Below, piece by piece: positions 37,141-48,700 of a stretch of 64,000 nt of DNA. The first letter of the stretch is position 1, and each line of letters begins with the position of its first letter. The notes beneath the pieces are model-generated. The model saw only the letters and a list, made by a program, of their open reading frames with translations. It made no database searches and was not told the DNA's origin. Origin of the DNA: Allium sativum (taxonomy: Eukaryota > Streptophyta > Magnoliopsida > Asparagales > Amaryllidaceae); contig CM060910.1 of NCBI GenBank assembly GCA_030737875.1, positions 619,889,303 to 619,953,302 on the forward strand, read 5' to 3'. The position numbers and the translations under genes were made by a program.

Positions 37141-37201
37141 GTTAATCGATGGGTTGACAGACTGTATAAGCGTTATTTATTTATTTTAATGCTTATACAG
37201 T
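37141..37201 (+). repeat. Pair of conserved hairpins in LTR B
   Basis: ACTGTATAAGC (37161-37171) pairs with GCTTATACAGT (37191-37201), an 11-bp perfect stem. It is preceded by a TGTTAA...TTGACA inverted repeat (about 37140-37159). Same pair in the 3' LTR (about 44938-44998), and in LTRs F and G on the minus strand. Confidence 0.7.
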
Positions 37202-38469
37202 TGTAGAATGCACTCTGGACGTTGTATGAATTTTTAACGATTGCTTATCGTTATTGTTGCATATATGTGATGTTGAAATCCATATAGCTAAAATTATATG
37301 GTAATTGATTGAGTCTGATTCCAGTTCAGAATTAACGAATATTTTAAAATAATATTCAGTGAATATCGAAATGTGAAGCCGTGTTAAGTACTTAAACGCC
37401 ATTTTAACACGAACGAGAATTTGGTCGATTTTATTCATTTTACAATGAATATCGAAAAGTGATTTCAAAATATGATATTTTAAAAATATTATCATTTTAA
37501 TATTGAAATGATATGGGATATTCAAATTGGAAAATAATTTAAAACGAATTGAAATCGATTTATATTGAAATCGATTTGAAATGAATTTAAAACGAATTGA
37601 AATGGAATTGAAATCGATTTGAATTGAAATCGATTTGAAATGAATTTAAACGGATTTATAATCGAAAATTCAATTTTGATATGAATTTGAAATGGAAGTG
37701 GAAATCGTTTTTTAAATGAATTTAAAATGATTTATAATATTCGTTTTAAATGGAAATCGATGAAATATATAATATATATATATATCATATATATTATAAT
37801 GGTCTGAATAGAACGCGCCGCGCAGCGGCAGTTCGCGAATTTCGACCATTAACTTCAAATGGACGTAACGGGAGATCCGACCGTCGGATTCTCCTAAACA
37901 GAACCGTTGGGTTCGTATATAAAAGAGATTTCTAACGAATACAAGAGATTTGAAATCTAACGGTTGGATTTGGAGATATGTCCAAATCAATTTCAGAAAA
38001 GGTCGCTATGGATGCAGTTTGGTGGCCGTTATTGGAAACCGACTGTACGGGTGATTATAAAATTATTAAAAATATGGAAAAATTATGTAAAATCATAATA
38101 AATGATTTTGAAATATTTTGGATGAAAATTTCCAGTTTTGAAAAGATAAAAATATATTTTTACCGAAATGGACTAGTAATTAACTAGAATAATAATTTAT
38201 TTATTAATAAATAAATAAATTGAATTTGAAAATGGTTTTAAATAAGAAGAATTTTCCAATGATTAAATTGGAATGGATTCAAAATGGAAATTATCTTCGG
38301 AATATTTTGATATTGGATTCCGTGATTATACGGACATTGTGGAGGAATTTGGAAGATAAATATATATCGTTATTCCAATACGATATATGTTGATTTCAGA
38401 ATTTGATATTGAATATAAGCCGATATATTTTCTATTCAGAGTCTTGTATTTGATATCGAATTGGATTTT

Positions 38470-39049
38470 GGGTTTGTAGTGAACGGTGTTTTAAATAACA
38501 TTTGTTCTTTAACCCAATTAACGGTGAAGAATATGATTTGGAATTTATAATCTTTTAATTAAGATTTATGGAATTTTCCAAAGTAAAGATTTCCAATTTA
38601 ATATATTAAATTGGAATTGAATGGAATTCGATTTGATAATAATCGAAATGAGCTTCAGTGGAGGAAGACTGTTAATATATATGGAATTTAAAAGGCTGTG
38701 TCGATATTCCATTTATATTATTAGTCGGATACGGAAGTTGATATCGATTATATATTGATCGGTTTTCCATGAAGATTACATGGAATGGAATGGGATTTTG
38801 GGTTTGTCGTAAATGGTATCTTCAAAAATACTATTCTTAAATCCAATGGAGTTAAGAAAATTAGAAATTAACTGGAGATTAGCTAAGTTGAATGGTTTCT
38901 TGGGTATTGATCTGACGTTGGTTATGGCCTTCGAGATTAATACTTAAGGAATTGTTCTCTTACTAATTTACGGTTGGAGACTGGTGGAATGGAAAGTGAT
39001 TTTGGGTTTATCACGAACCGTGTTTTAAATGAGATTGGTTCTTTAACCC
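38470..39049 (+). repeat. Three hairpin modules in LTR B
   Basis: Copies at 38470-38515, 38800-38844 and 39004-39049, each with GGGTTT ... GAAC ... TTTAAAT ... GTTC ... TTTAACCC in the first and third; the second is degenerate. The GAACC / GGTTC arms of the third copy differ from the GAACA / TGTTC arms of G yet still pair. Confidence 0.6.
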
Positions 39050-41239
39050 AGTTAAAGATAAGATTAATTTCTTAGCTTTGAATAATCAGTAATATTGATT
39101 TTTGGGAAGATTAAAACTAAATGGAGTTTTAATGAATCTTTGATTAGATTGAAAAGTGAATGTGATAATTAAAATTATCAATTCAAGAAAATGATCGAGA
39201 ACAGAGTATCACCAGTTTTGTTCCAAGCGATAGTTAAACCTTTAATTAGATTTGAACGTGAAATGGTAATTAATATTTACCGATAACACCGTGTTGTTAG
39301 ATATGGAGTATTACCAGTTTTGCTCCATGGGATGAATAGGTTGGGATTGAAAAATAAAATAAATGACTACTTCGGTGTGGTTCACTAATCCAGACTAGTT
39401 TGGAAAACCTTAATATGGTTTGATATCCAAAGGAAGATTAAAGAATAAATTTAAAGAATTTTTCTTTGATAAAATTAATGGGAACCTTTCCCAAAGGAAA
39501 AGAATATTTGAATAAAAGAATATTCTGGATTGGAATGAGGTGTATGATGTGTTGTTATAGCACTTGATTATAAGATACGCGAGTTATTCGGAAAGGCCGG
39601 GTTTAATTCATTCTGAATAACCGATACGACGAAAAGTCGAAGAGATGGAAGACGGTGCAAGACCAACAATCTTCACATCGAATGGATGGGTTGCTACTGT
39701 TGCTCATGATTGGAGTAGCTACCTAGAAGGGGCTAAGTGGTAGCCGTCCGGACGTACTTGTTGATTGTACGGATATGCGAGGGCTTCTCTCTTGTATTGG
39801 ACATACGGGACAAGGAATAAGATGCCTCCGGTTTCGTTCAGACCCAGAACGGACTTGTAAATGGATGGTGTGTCTGACATTGGATTTTATTCTATGCTAA
39901 TTGATCTCTATTAAATATACATCTGCCTGGTGTAGGGGAATTTATTCCCTTACTTCACCCTTCTCTGAGACGTACGGTATCAGATGTTGTATATTGATAG
40001 ACATCAGTCGCATGGCGTAAATTGCCTGTGTGGCAGGCCTAAGTTGGCAAATGATCAAGGCTTTTGTTGAAAAGCAGAGTCTTATGGTTGATGATCAAAG
40101 CACAGCTTTAATATAGCATGGCTTTGTGTAGCGTTAATTCGCGAGCCTCACACCCCGGTATGGTGGTAAACTGATGGTTAGATCAGTATGCTTTTTAGAG
40201 GATGGGCACCTTAGTGGTGTCGTGGATTTGGTCGACCGAGATGAGCTGAGTGTGGCCGCCCCACACTCAGGAGGGATAGGGCACACCCCCCGATTCCCTA
40301 AGGGATAGAGTAAGCAGTGTTTTCTCTCTCCGGGACGTAAGCCGCAGTGATACTCGATTTCCCATAAGTGCGGATGTGCATTACGGTGTTTTCTCTCGCT
40401 GGGACGTAAGCTGTTGTGGATTGCACTACGAGATCGATCTTTCAGAACAGGAGCCACCATGATGGAAATCCAACTTCCAAATACGACATTTTTCGGTTTT
40501 GATTATAGAGCCTAGTATGGCGACATATTGGGATGGGGCGCTTATGCCGTCTATGATTGATACATTTATATTTGAAGTTTTTTCTTCACTTATAGTAATA
40601 ATAAAAGACGAAATTTCACGTATCAAGCATATTTGGCTGTTATAAGAGAAAACCCTATCGTCCGGCTTGCGTTGCATTGTGTGATGGGACATGGGTCTTA
40701 TAATAGCTTCATTGTTCTTTATTTAGCATTGCGCTGTTTGTTTTATGCACTGGTATTCTTGGGAGGAAACACGTTCCGTGTCATACGGCATGGTCCCTCG
40801 ATTTACCTAACTTTAAAAATAAAGATTTATAACTATTTTAGTTCTCACACCAGTCACATGACTGACCTAGAGTTTATTGTTTTAACCTAAACTCTGGGTG
40901 CCCCTATTATCCACACGGGAAGCTAGTAGTTTTGGTTTTGCAGATTTATATTCACAGGATCCTGATATACAGTTGGAATGATATTTGGAAAGCTCTGTAT
41001 CCGTATATTCTTTTCAGTTGTGCTTTATATTATTTTCCGCTGCATTTTAATTTGTAAATCTCTAATATTTATCAAGTGTATAATTTGTATTCATACTCTG
41101 TTATATTCTTGTATTCTGATGGAATTGTTGTAATAAGCAATGAAATGTTCTTCTATTTGTATTCTGATTTTTCATGTTCTCAATTCAAATCGGCCTTTTC
41201 CTTCTCTTCGGAGATTTGGGAAGTTCTGGTCGTTTCAGG

Positions 41240-41251
41240 TGGTATCAGAGC
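41240..41251 (+). other. Primer binding site of element B
   Basis: TGGTATCAGAGC, 2 nt after the LTR end; initiator tRNA-Met type. Confidence 0.92.
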
Positions 41252-41717
41252 TCTGACTTACAGAGCTAGAGAACATGAAATATTAGAACCGAATGAAAGA
41301 ATTCATCAGAGATTGGATTAGTAATATCCAATGGGAATGACTCGTTAGAGATGGGATCAGTAGTATCCTAGAACGAGTGTAAAGAGTGATGTTTTAAAAT
41401 AAACATGAAAACAATTTTTTTTTGAAAATTTAAACCGTTTTATACGTATTTGAATATTTATTTTAAACTGAATTTGGACTATCGAGTATATAAAGATTTT
41501 GAATATACGTGTATTCGAAGTCTCTAATATACTGGGTAGATATATAGTCACACTCTAGTCGCCCGGAGATGATTCTGATGATGATAGCCATATCATCAAC
41601 ATTTATGTTCGAGCCTCGAAAGTGGAATACCTGTATATTTCCAATCGACTGGTGTGAGAACCAAAACTAGTTAGAGTACATCGGTTGTAAATTGGCATCA
41701 AAAATTGGATTTTTGAG

Positions 41718-41743
41718 TATATATATATATATATATATATATA
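41718..41743. repeat. (AT)n microsatellite
   Basis: About 13 uninterrupted TA units in the interior of element B. Confidence 0.9.
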
Positions 41744-41915
41744 AAGGTTATACATTTGAAAATTTTACCAACAAATTTATTGCTGGTTGTGTTATTTGAT
41801 TATTGATTCAACTAATAAAAATACTGGTATGGTAAATAAAGTATAATCAAGATATTTGTTAAGTGAAAAATAATGCAAGCTCTTTTGATAAAATTATAAA
41901 AATATTATATAGGAT

Positions 41916-42338
41916 ATGGACGACTATGGTTTATCTCGTACTGAATTCTGGATGACTCCGAAACAAGCGAGGGGAGCTCACCAGAAAGCAGAAAAAGAAC
42001 AAGAGTTTAACTTAGGAACATACGTGGGTATTTGTTGCCGTATATGTAGAGAAGAAGGACATTATGCAGTTCGGTGCCCTAAGAGAAAGAAGAGCAAAGA
42101 GAAAGAGATAAGAATGGATATAGTTTGTTTCAAGTGCAAAGAGACGGGACATTTCGTACATAAGTGTCCAAAAGTAAAGAAGAAACCCACAAATCTAGGA
42201 AAAGAAAAGAAATGCTTTTGATGCAAAGAAGTAGGGCATCTAGCCCGAGATTGCCCGTTAAAGAAGGGTGATAAGAAATCCAAAGGAAAAGTGGTATCTA
42301 CTTTGGAAATTATGCAAGAAGGAGGCACGACTTCCTAG
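41916..42338 (+). pseudogene. Gag-like zinc-knuckle protein of element B (three CCHC knuckles, one TGA)
   Basis: ATG at 41916 follows an in-frame TAG by one codon. Residues 1-40 are hydrophilic (MDDYGLSRTEFWMTP...) and not recognised. Three CCHC zinc knuckles of CX2CX4HX4C form follow: CRICREEGHYAVRC, CFKCKETGHFVHKC and, across an in-frame TGA (42219-42221), a third with C-F-stop-C-KEVGHLARDC. Lys-rich linkers lie between. The TGA sits where CFxC has one variable residue, so it fits a single substitution; the frame otherwise runs on to TAG at 42336-42338. Knuckles of this kind bind nucleic acid in retrotransposon Gag. There is no capsid domain or enzyme nearby. It may be the remnant of Gag in a non-autonomous element, or a small nucleic-acid-binding protein. 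Confidence 0.75.
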
Positions 42339-42902
42339 AAAGTTGGGTTTTAATGTAATAAACTAGTATTTTGGATATATGTATGATGCTTGTATGAATG
42401 TATGGATGCTTTTTGTTTTAAAAATGTATCAGTATTGTATAATATAACTAATGTAAGGAAAATGTTGAACTAATTCGAATTTAGCACCAAATATTAAACT
42501 ATTTTGGAATTTGATTGAAATTGCATGCATATACATGTCTATAATTGGACAGGTCATAGCAAGGAGGCTAGAGAAGAGGAATAAAATTGTATGCCCGACG
42601 AATAGGTACATGTTTACTAATTTATTGGGTTTGGATGATTTTATGAGCTGATTGGCTAGCCGCTTGGCTTTTTCTTTTTCTTTTTGAGATGAGAGGGCCT
42701 ATGTGGCGGTTTGGGGATTTTCCCGGTGCTCCCGTACAAAGGAGGTTATGGTGAAATTTTTCGAAAATTTAGGGTGTTAGCCAAATTTTTGAAGAATTTG
42801 AAAATTCTTAGAAACTGAAAAGTTGAAGAATGAAAGCTAGAATGAAAGTTGAGTTGGTTGGTTAAACAACTTTTAGCTCTGTTCCTTTTGGAGGACGAAA
42901 AG

Positions 42903-42920
42903 ATTTTAAGTGAGGGAGAT
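42903..42920 (+). other. Polypurine tract of element B
   Basis: ATTTTAAGTGAGGGAGAT directly before the 3' LTR, preceded by GGAGGACGAAAAG, a degenerate form of the CGGGGACGAAA motif of A and C. Confidence 0.7.
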
Positions 42921-45331
42921 TGTAGTGACCTGAAAAATCAGAACCAATTTAAAATTTTTATTTTGGCAATTTTAAATATTTAAAATAAATTATTTTAAAT
43001 AATAATGACGAAAAATTTGTTTTTGACGATGTTAAAACGAATAAATTTATTTTAATTATAAAAGGAGTTTAAAATGGCGCGGTAGTTTGAAATTTTGATT
43101 TCAAATTTCAAATTTCAAATGAATGTACAGGATTCAAAACAAATCGGATTTTAGTAAAACCAGAAATATTGGAATCTGTTTGAAAATATCTTTCCAATGG
43201 ATATAAAAAATCCAGATTTCATAGAAGGAATAAAAAGTTATGTCCAATTGAAAATTCTGAAAAGTCGTTGTGGAATTTATATATTTTAATATATATATAT
43301 ATAGCCCTTAAAAATAACCATTTTGCAAACGACCTCCATTTTCGATGAAACCACTTTTGATGGATCTGGGATGTCAAGTTATTGCTATATTTCAAAATTC
43401 ATAATTTTTGGAATCAATATGTGAGCGTGGCAAAAGAAAATGTGTTTTGACAGTTTCTGTCAATTTGGGTCGACCAGAAAATGGCCATTTTTCAAACAGT
43501 CTTCTAATTTGACGAAATTAGTTTTGTTAGGACCGTATCGTCAATACAAAGCTAGAAATAATTTTTCTGGAATTTTTAGAGTCAGTATGTGGACCCGACA
43601 AATTAAAATATACGTTTAAATCCATATTTGAATGTTTATATTTTAATTTGAAGAATAACTGATCATAACAGTCGAATTAGCCTACGAAACATATCCCATT
43701 ATGTCCGGAATGGGGGTAATTAGCTAGGGGCGATAGTCGTTGGGTGTGATTTGGAGTTCGTTTGAGATTTTGACATTAAAATTAGTTAAAATAACAATTT
43801 AATTTCCTATAAAGGGCCATAGTCAAACCCTAGTCAACTCCATCTCTCTCAGCCGTCGTTCTCGAATAGAAGGCGGAAAAAGCTCAGATTTTTGAGCTCT
43901 AAAATATTCCAATCCGCGCAAAATTAACCTACGGTTCTTTGGAGTAAATCAAAGTGCTCCTTCCCCTCTTCACAGCCATACGAAGTTCATTCATTCTCGT
44001 GCTGCATTTTGTTTGAATCGAGGATAGGAAGTAGCTGCAATTGATTAGTTTTTGGGGGCCAAAGCGGTGGCCGATTTCATCGGCGTTGGGGGCGTTGGGG
44101 GTTCTCACGTGGGGCTATGACGGGGTGGTGTTGGATTGGCCAACGACGATCGGAATCCGGTGCGACAACGTCAGTTTCAGATCGAGGTTTAGGGCTGAAC
44201 GATTTTCAGAATAACGAAGGGAGAGGGTAACGCTTCTAAACGTTATTAAAAGCGTTATTAATAGTTAGTTAATTATATTTTAACGTATAATTTATTTAAA
44301 CTTTGCGAGGCCATAACTTTTTGCTATGTGGTCGAAATCCTGTAAAACAAGAGACACCAGGACCGTGACGATGTCTTCTACATTCTGGAAGACCGGGGAA
44401 TTTTTAGAGCTCGCTACAATTTTAGGCGAATCCGAAAGCAAAGTGAGAACTTCTCACTAAAATAATTTCTGTATAGTTATTTATTTTATAACTGCAGATA
44501 TGAACTGTTCCCCGTCGTCCACAGACCATGGACGACTTGTTTGATTGTATTCTATGTGAAAATTGATTGTGATGTGAAATGGATGGTATTGTGATTGTTG
44601 ATTGTATTGTATGGAATAAAATATTTGAATAATAAAAATATCATTTCTATTGTGTGTATATATAAAATATTCATGTAAGAAATAAAATATTTGAACAATA
44701 AAAATATCATTTTTATTGTATATATGAACGATATAAAATAGTCCTATGTTGAAATAAATATTCATTTACAAATCGGACGGTTTGTCTATGTATACGTATT
44801 TATCTGATATGGATTGGGATGATAAATTTTACACATCGCCTAACTGCACAAATAATAAACAGTATTTGTTGTTTGAAAACTCCACACGGATATTGGGATA
44901 ATATTTGACATACACTGATCCCGATAATTAGTGGTATGTCAATCGATGGGTTGACAGACTGTATAAGCGTTATTTATTTATTTTAATGCTTATACAGTTG
45001 TAGAATGCACTCTGGATGTTGTATGAATTTTTAATGATTGCTTATCGTTATTGTTGCATATATGTGATGTTGAAATCCATATAACTAAAATTATATGGTA
45101 ATTGATTGAGTCTGATTCCAGTTCAGAATTAACGAATATTTTAAAATAATATTCAGTAAATATTGAAATGTGAAGCCGTGTTAAGTAGTTAAACGCCATT
45201 TTAACACGAATGGGAATTTGGTCGATTTTATTCATTTTATAATGAATATCGAAAAGTGATTTCAAAATCTGATATTTTTAAAATATTATCATTTTAATAT
45301 TGAAATGATATGGAATATTCAAATTGGAAAA
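42921..45331 (+). repeat. 3' LTR of element B, first 2.4 kb (truncated by D)
   Basis: Starts TGTAGTGACCTG; aligns through its length with 35105-37531. Substitutions between copies are several percent, so B is clearly older than A. TATA box at 43808-43814, palindrome 44442-44458, hairpin 44514-44536 and hairpin pair ending 44998 are all conserved. Homology stops after 'aaattggaaaa', where LTR D begins. Confidence 0.9.
43808..43814 (+). promoter_or_regulatory. TATA box of LTR B (3' copy)
   Basis: TATAAAG at the same LTR position as in the 5' copy. Confidence 0.55.
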
Positions 45332-45332
45332 G

Positions 45333-45723
45333 TGTGACGACCCAAACTTCCGAGTAAAGGAAAGTCTAGATTGCCTTGAGAACAATACGCATCAAAACAC
45401 AAACTGAGGAACATTTGATTGCTGATTACAACAATTACATCAGAGTACAAGAATATGACAGAGTATGAATACTTATTACACAAAGGAAATACAATAATAT
45501 CAGAGACTTAAATTACATTTAAATAGCAGCGGAAAAATAATACAAATATACAACCGAAAGGAATACACGGAGACAGAGCTTTTCGAATATCACTTCAGCT
45601 GTAAACCAGGATCCTGTAAATATCTGCAAAAAGCTACTCGACTGCCCGTGTGGAAAATATGGGCACCCAAGTTTGCCAGTGAAACAAACTACAGGTCAGT
45701 CATGGGACTGGTATGAGAAATCT
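45333..45723 (-). repeat. 3' end of a minus-strand long LTR (D)
   Basis: On the minus strand this matches the last about 390 bp of LTR B (40850-41237) block by block: 'ccagtc.catgactgacct', 'gggtgccc', 'ccacacggg', 'caggatcctg', 'ttttccgctgc', and the ending TTTGGGTCGTCACA. Its outer end (45333, TGTGACGACCC on plus) lies in LTR B. Its inner side is cut by element C at 45724, so the remainder of D should lie beyond the window. Confidence 0.8.
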
Positions 45724-48700
45724 TGTAATGTCCCCGGTTTTTGGCCAACTTTATAATCCATAAATCTTAGACTAAGCCGGAAATTTAATTTAAATAAATA
45801 ATATTAAATATGTATATTCTTGAACTTTGAATAATTATTAGTTTCAAAGGCTATATGTTTTGACTCATGAATATCGTTTCAACATTTTTATTTAAAACTT
45901 CTTTTAATTGCTTAAGTAAAATTTATAGTTTTATTATTTGAGAGGATTTAAATCAATTCTCTTTATAAAACCTTAGATGTATACAAGAGTACATATATTT
46001 TTGCGATCTTTAATATGTATATGTGTATATGTGTATATATGTATGTAAATTAAAATAGTCACTCTTGTAAATATTTTATTACTTCACATATGCGCATACA
46101 AAGAGGACATGACATTAAGAGATTTGATTATGTCATATAATAAAAGAAAATCTGATTCAATATATTTTTGTACATTGAATTCTCCATTTTTGTATTCATG
46201 TAAAACACTAGCTTGTGTATGTTCACATCATCGGATCTTGTAAACATCTCTGATTGCTTACAATTTAAGAAAAAAAATACTACTTGTAGCTAGAAAATCA
46301 GTAGCCTGAAACCTATAAAATCTAAAACATTAAATGAAGACATGTGCTGCTACATCATATACTAAATTGAAACACTAAATATATGTATACTTTAATTTAC
46401 TTAAGGGCCAAGTAAGCCGAACATACACAAGAACCTGAGACCTGCACATGGATGGATACCCAAAAATCTATCCAGCCGTGCTTCTTCTTTGTGAAGGCTT
46501 GTCAAGAGATCCTTATCGATCTCAAACCAAGTGCCACTGCCATACATTCATGTTCTATCCCGTCGAACAGCTAAAAAACAGCTATTAAACACAGCTATTC
46601 TTTCCCGTCAAGTATACAAGAGTGTGTTGTCTTTCTGTCAATCACAATAGCAGGCCTAAAGTGTCCCCTCCATCGAACATGACAACCTATAACCTACCCT
46701 GCCTAACCATTGAAACCATGCTCCAGTTCACCTATAAATGCCCTGATGTATGAAGTGCGAATTCATACCTTAGAAGCAAGTTTTAATGCTTTAAACTAGA
46801 AGGGATTGGTGGCCGAGACCAGCTAAAATAGAGATGAAGCAAAACTGGAAATAGCATAATTTGTGAGTAAACATTTCTTTGTTTCCTGTCTATTTCCAGT
46901 TAATATAAGATGGTATGCATATGAAGTATATGAGCCTAGCATGTATGATTAATTAAGGAAGAGTGACTGGTGTTGTTTGCTATGAGTTTGCTTGAAGGCA
47001 GTAAACAGTTTTAAGAGTAGACTTCTTTTAAAAATTCACAATAATAAACTAGGATCTGCTATTATACTAATCGGTATGTATGCACAAGCTTGAATGACTT
47101 GTTGGATGATTTTAAAAGTGTCAACAAATGATAGAAGAACGTAAATAAAAGCCTGGGAATCATGACAGTCTATTAAGAGGACAACTAACCTCATTTGAAT
47201 CTGTCCCCAGTAGTTCTATGAATGATGTTAGTATAAATATATACCGGTATGCTTTGAATACATTGAATGGAGATTTATTTACATCTACATATTTAGCTAT
47301 ATATGTGTACATACGATTATTGTAGTGAGCGAGAAATTATAGCGAGCAAGAAACTGTAGCGAGCAAGAAATTATAACGAGCGACTGCAGTGAACAACCAC
47401 GAACAACTGTAGTAAGCAACCGCGAGTGACTGTAATGATGCAAACATATATAAGTAAAATTTAGCTAATGTGTTCTTTAATTTCAAAACTGGAAACAGAG
47501 CAAACTTTTTCAAATCTTAGTACTGATGCCAAACTGTTTTGACAATTTATAAAAGCCAATACAATATTGTTTACTAAACCTTAAAAAGGCAGATACTGCA
47601 TTTTATTTTTAGTACTGACGCTAAACTGGTTGCCAATCAGAAAAGTCGAGACTAAATTGTTTGCTGAGTGTGTACAGGCCGATAACGGCGAAGTTTAGTT
47701 TTAATTCACTAACTAGTGTCGAGTGTAGATTCTTCGGTAAGTGGGAGATTTATGCTTGGGGTGGAACAGTGGGCTTTGATGGAGTTAATCAGGGAAGGGT
47801 ATGAGATGATGCGTAGTGTGGCAAGTATGCGGACTGTCCGAGTTGGATGGGTTTAGCCAGAACATGTGCACTTGGACATGTACAGAATGGTGCATTAAAA
47901 CAAGAAGTGATAAGAAAACTAAGGGGAAATTGAAACTAAAACTAAATAGATGTATATAAAAAGAAATGGTCAACCACTTTAAACTTAACAATATATGCTC
48001 TTCCTTTTAACAGTCCCATGCCGCATTATAATTGTTCATAAATCAATAAATAATGCGGTGCATATACTGCCTTGTTCGTTTCGCTTGATATGGATAAAGA
48101 GCTGGCGAGGAAACGTCTGTTTCCAGGAGAGCAGATTGAACATCATTCTACTATTCAGGTGGATGGAACAAGGCTCGGCTTTGGGAGATGGCGAGCGAGT
48201 TGTGTCAGTTGGTTCGAGAACAGGAAAGGCGAAGTTGAAGCAGTATATATGCACAACGTACTTGGTGTTTTCAGCCTACGATAGAAAAGAAGAGTATCAG
48301 TACAGAGAAATTAAACAATGGAAAAAGTATAGTGCAACAAGTGCTATTTATCTAATCATGTACTGATCGTTATCTATGTGCCAAGTCATAGTTTGGAGTT
48401 TCAGTGGTGTAAGATGGATTGAAGCAAGTAGTTGACGAGAAGAAGAAGAAAACAGAATTGTAAAACTATGATAAATAGGATGACCGGTTCACTATTATGC
48501 ACCGAATTGATGCATGAATGCATCAAGCTCCACCAAGCCGTTATGGGTAACCTTACCTTACTAAAAAAAACAAAGAAAAATCGGCAGGTCAGAAGAACCA
48601 AAACTAAAACAAAAGGGAGGTTTAGGAAGAAGCAAGAGCGAACTGGAAAGAAATAAAGGGAGGGAAGGAAATTATCAGGACGTAAGAAAGGAAAAGGATA

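Larger units (their letters stand above)
35105..41237 (+). repeat. 5' LTR of long-LTR element B (6,133 bp)
   Basis: Starts TGTAACAACCCG and ends TCGTTTCA, followed after 2 nt by the primer binding site. The length is real rather than caused by an insertion, because LTR G and LTR F show the same blocks in the same order. Landmarks: TATA box 35999, CT-rich leader, palindrome 36636-36652, hairpin 36708-36730, hairpins 37141-37201, three hairpin modules 38470-39049, a GC-richer stretch 40130-40460 with a 26-bp direct repeat (40317 and 40386), and a terminal block with 'AAACTCTGGGTGCCCC' (40893) also seen in LTRs C and D. Frames up to 116 codons are not conserved between copies and are rejected as genes. 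Confidence 0.88.
41238..42920 (+). mobile_element. Interior of long-LTR element B (1,683 bp, no reverse transcriptase)
   Basis: Bounded by primer binding site and polypurine tract. It contains an (AT)n microsatellite (41718-41743) and one short gag-like frame with zinc knuckles. No trace of protease, reverse transcriptase, RNase H or integrase. The part next to the primer binding site ('atgactcgttagagatggga') resembles that of element C ('atgactcgatagagatgggg'), so the two families are related. Regions 41252-41915 and 42339-42902 hold nothing else recognisable. Confidence 0.85.

Noticed and set aside
40633..40890. 85-codon hydrophobic frame in LTR B
   Set aside because: Lies in the distal LTR block and is not kept open in the matching part of LTR G (29070-29280, minus strand).
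48072..48284. 70-codon frame in LTR C (MDKELARKRLF...), also open in the other LTR copy at 60743-60955
   Set aside because: The two copies are only about 2-5 percent apart, so an open frame is expected to persist by chance. By eye most differences between them change the amino acid, which argues against selection on a protein.
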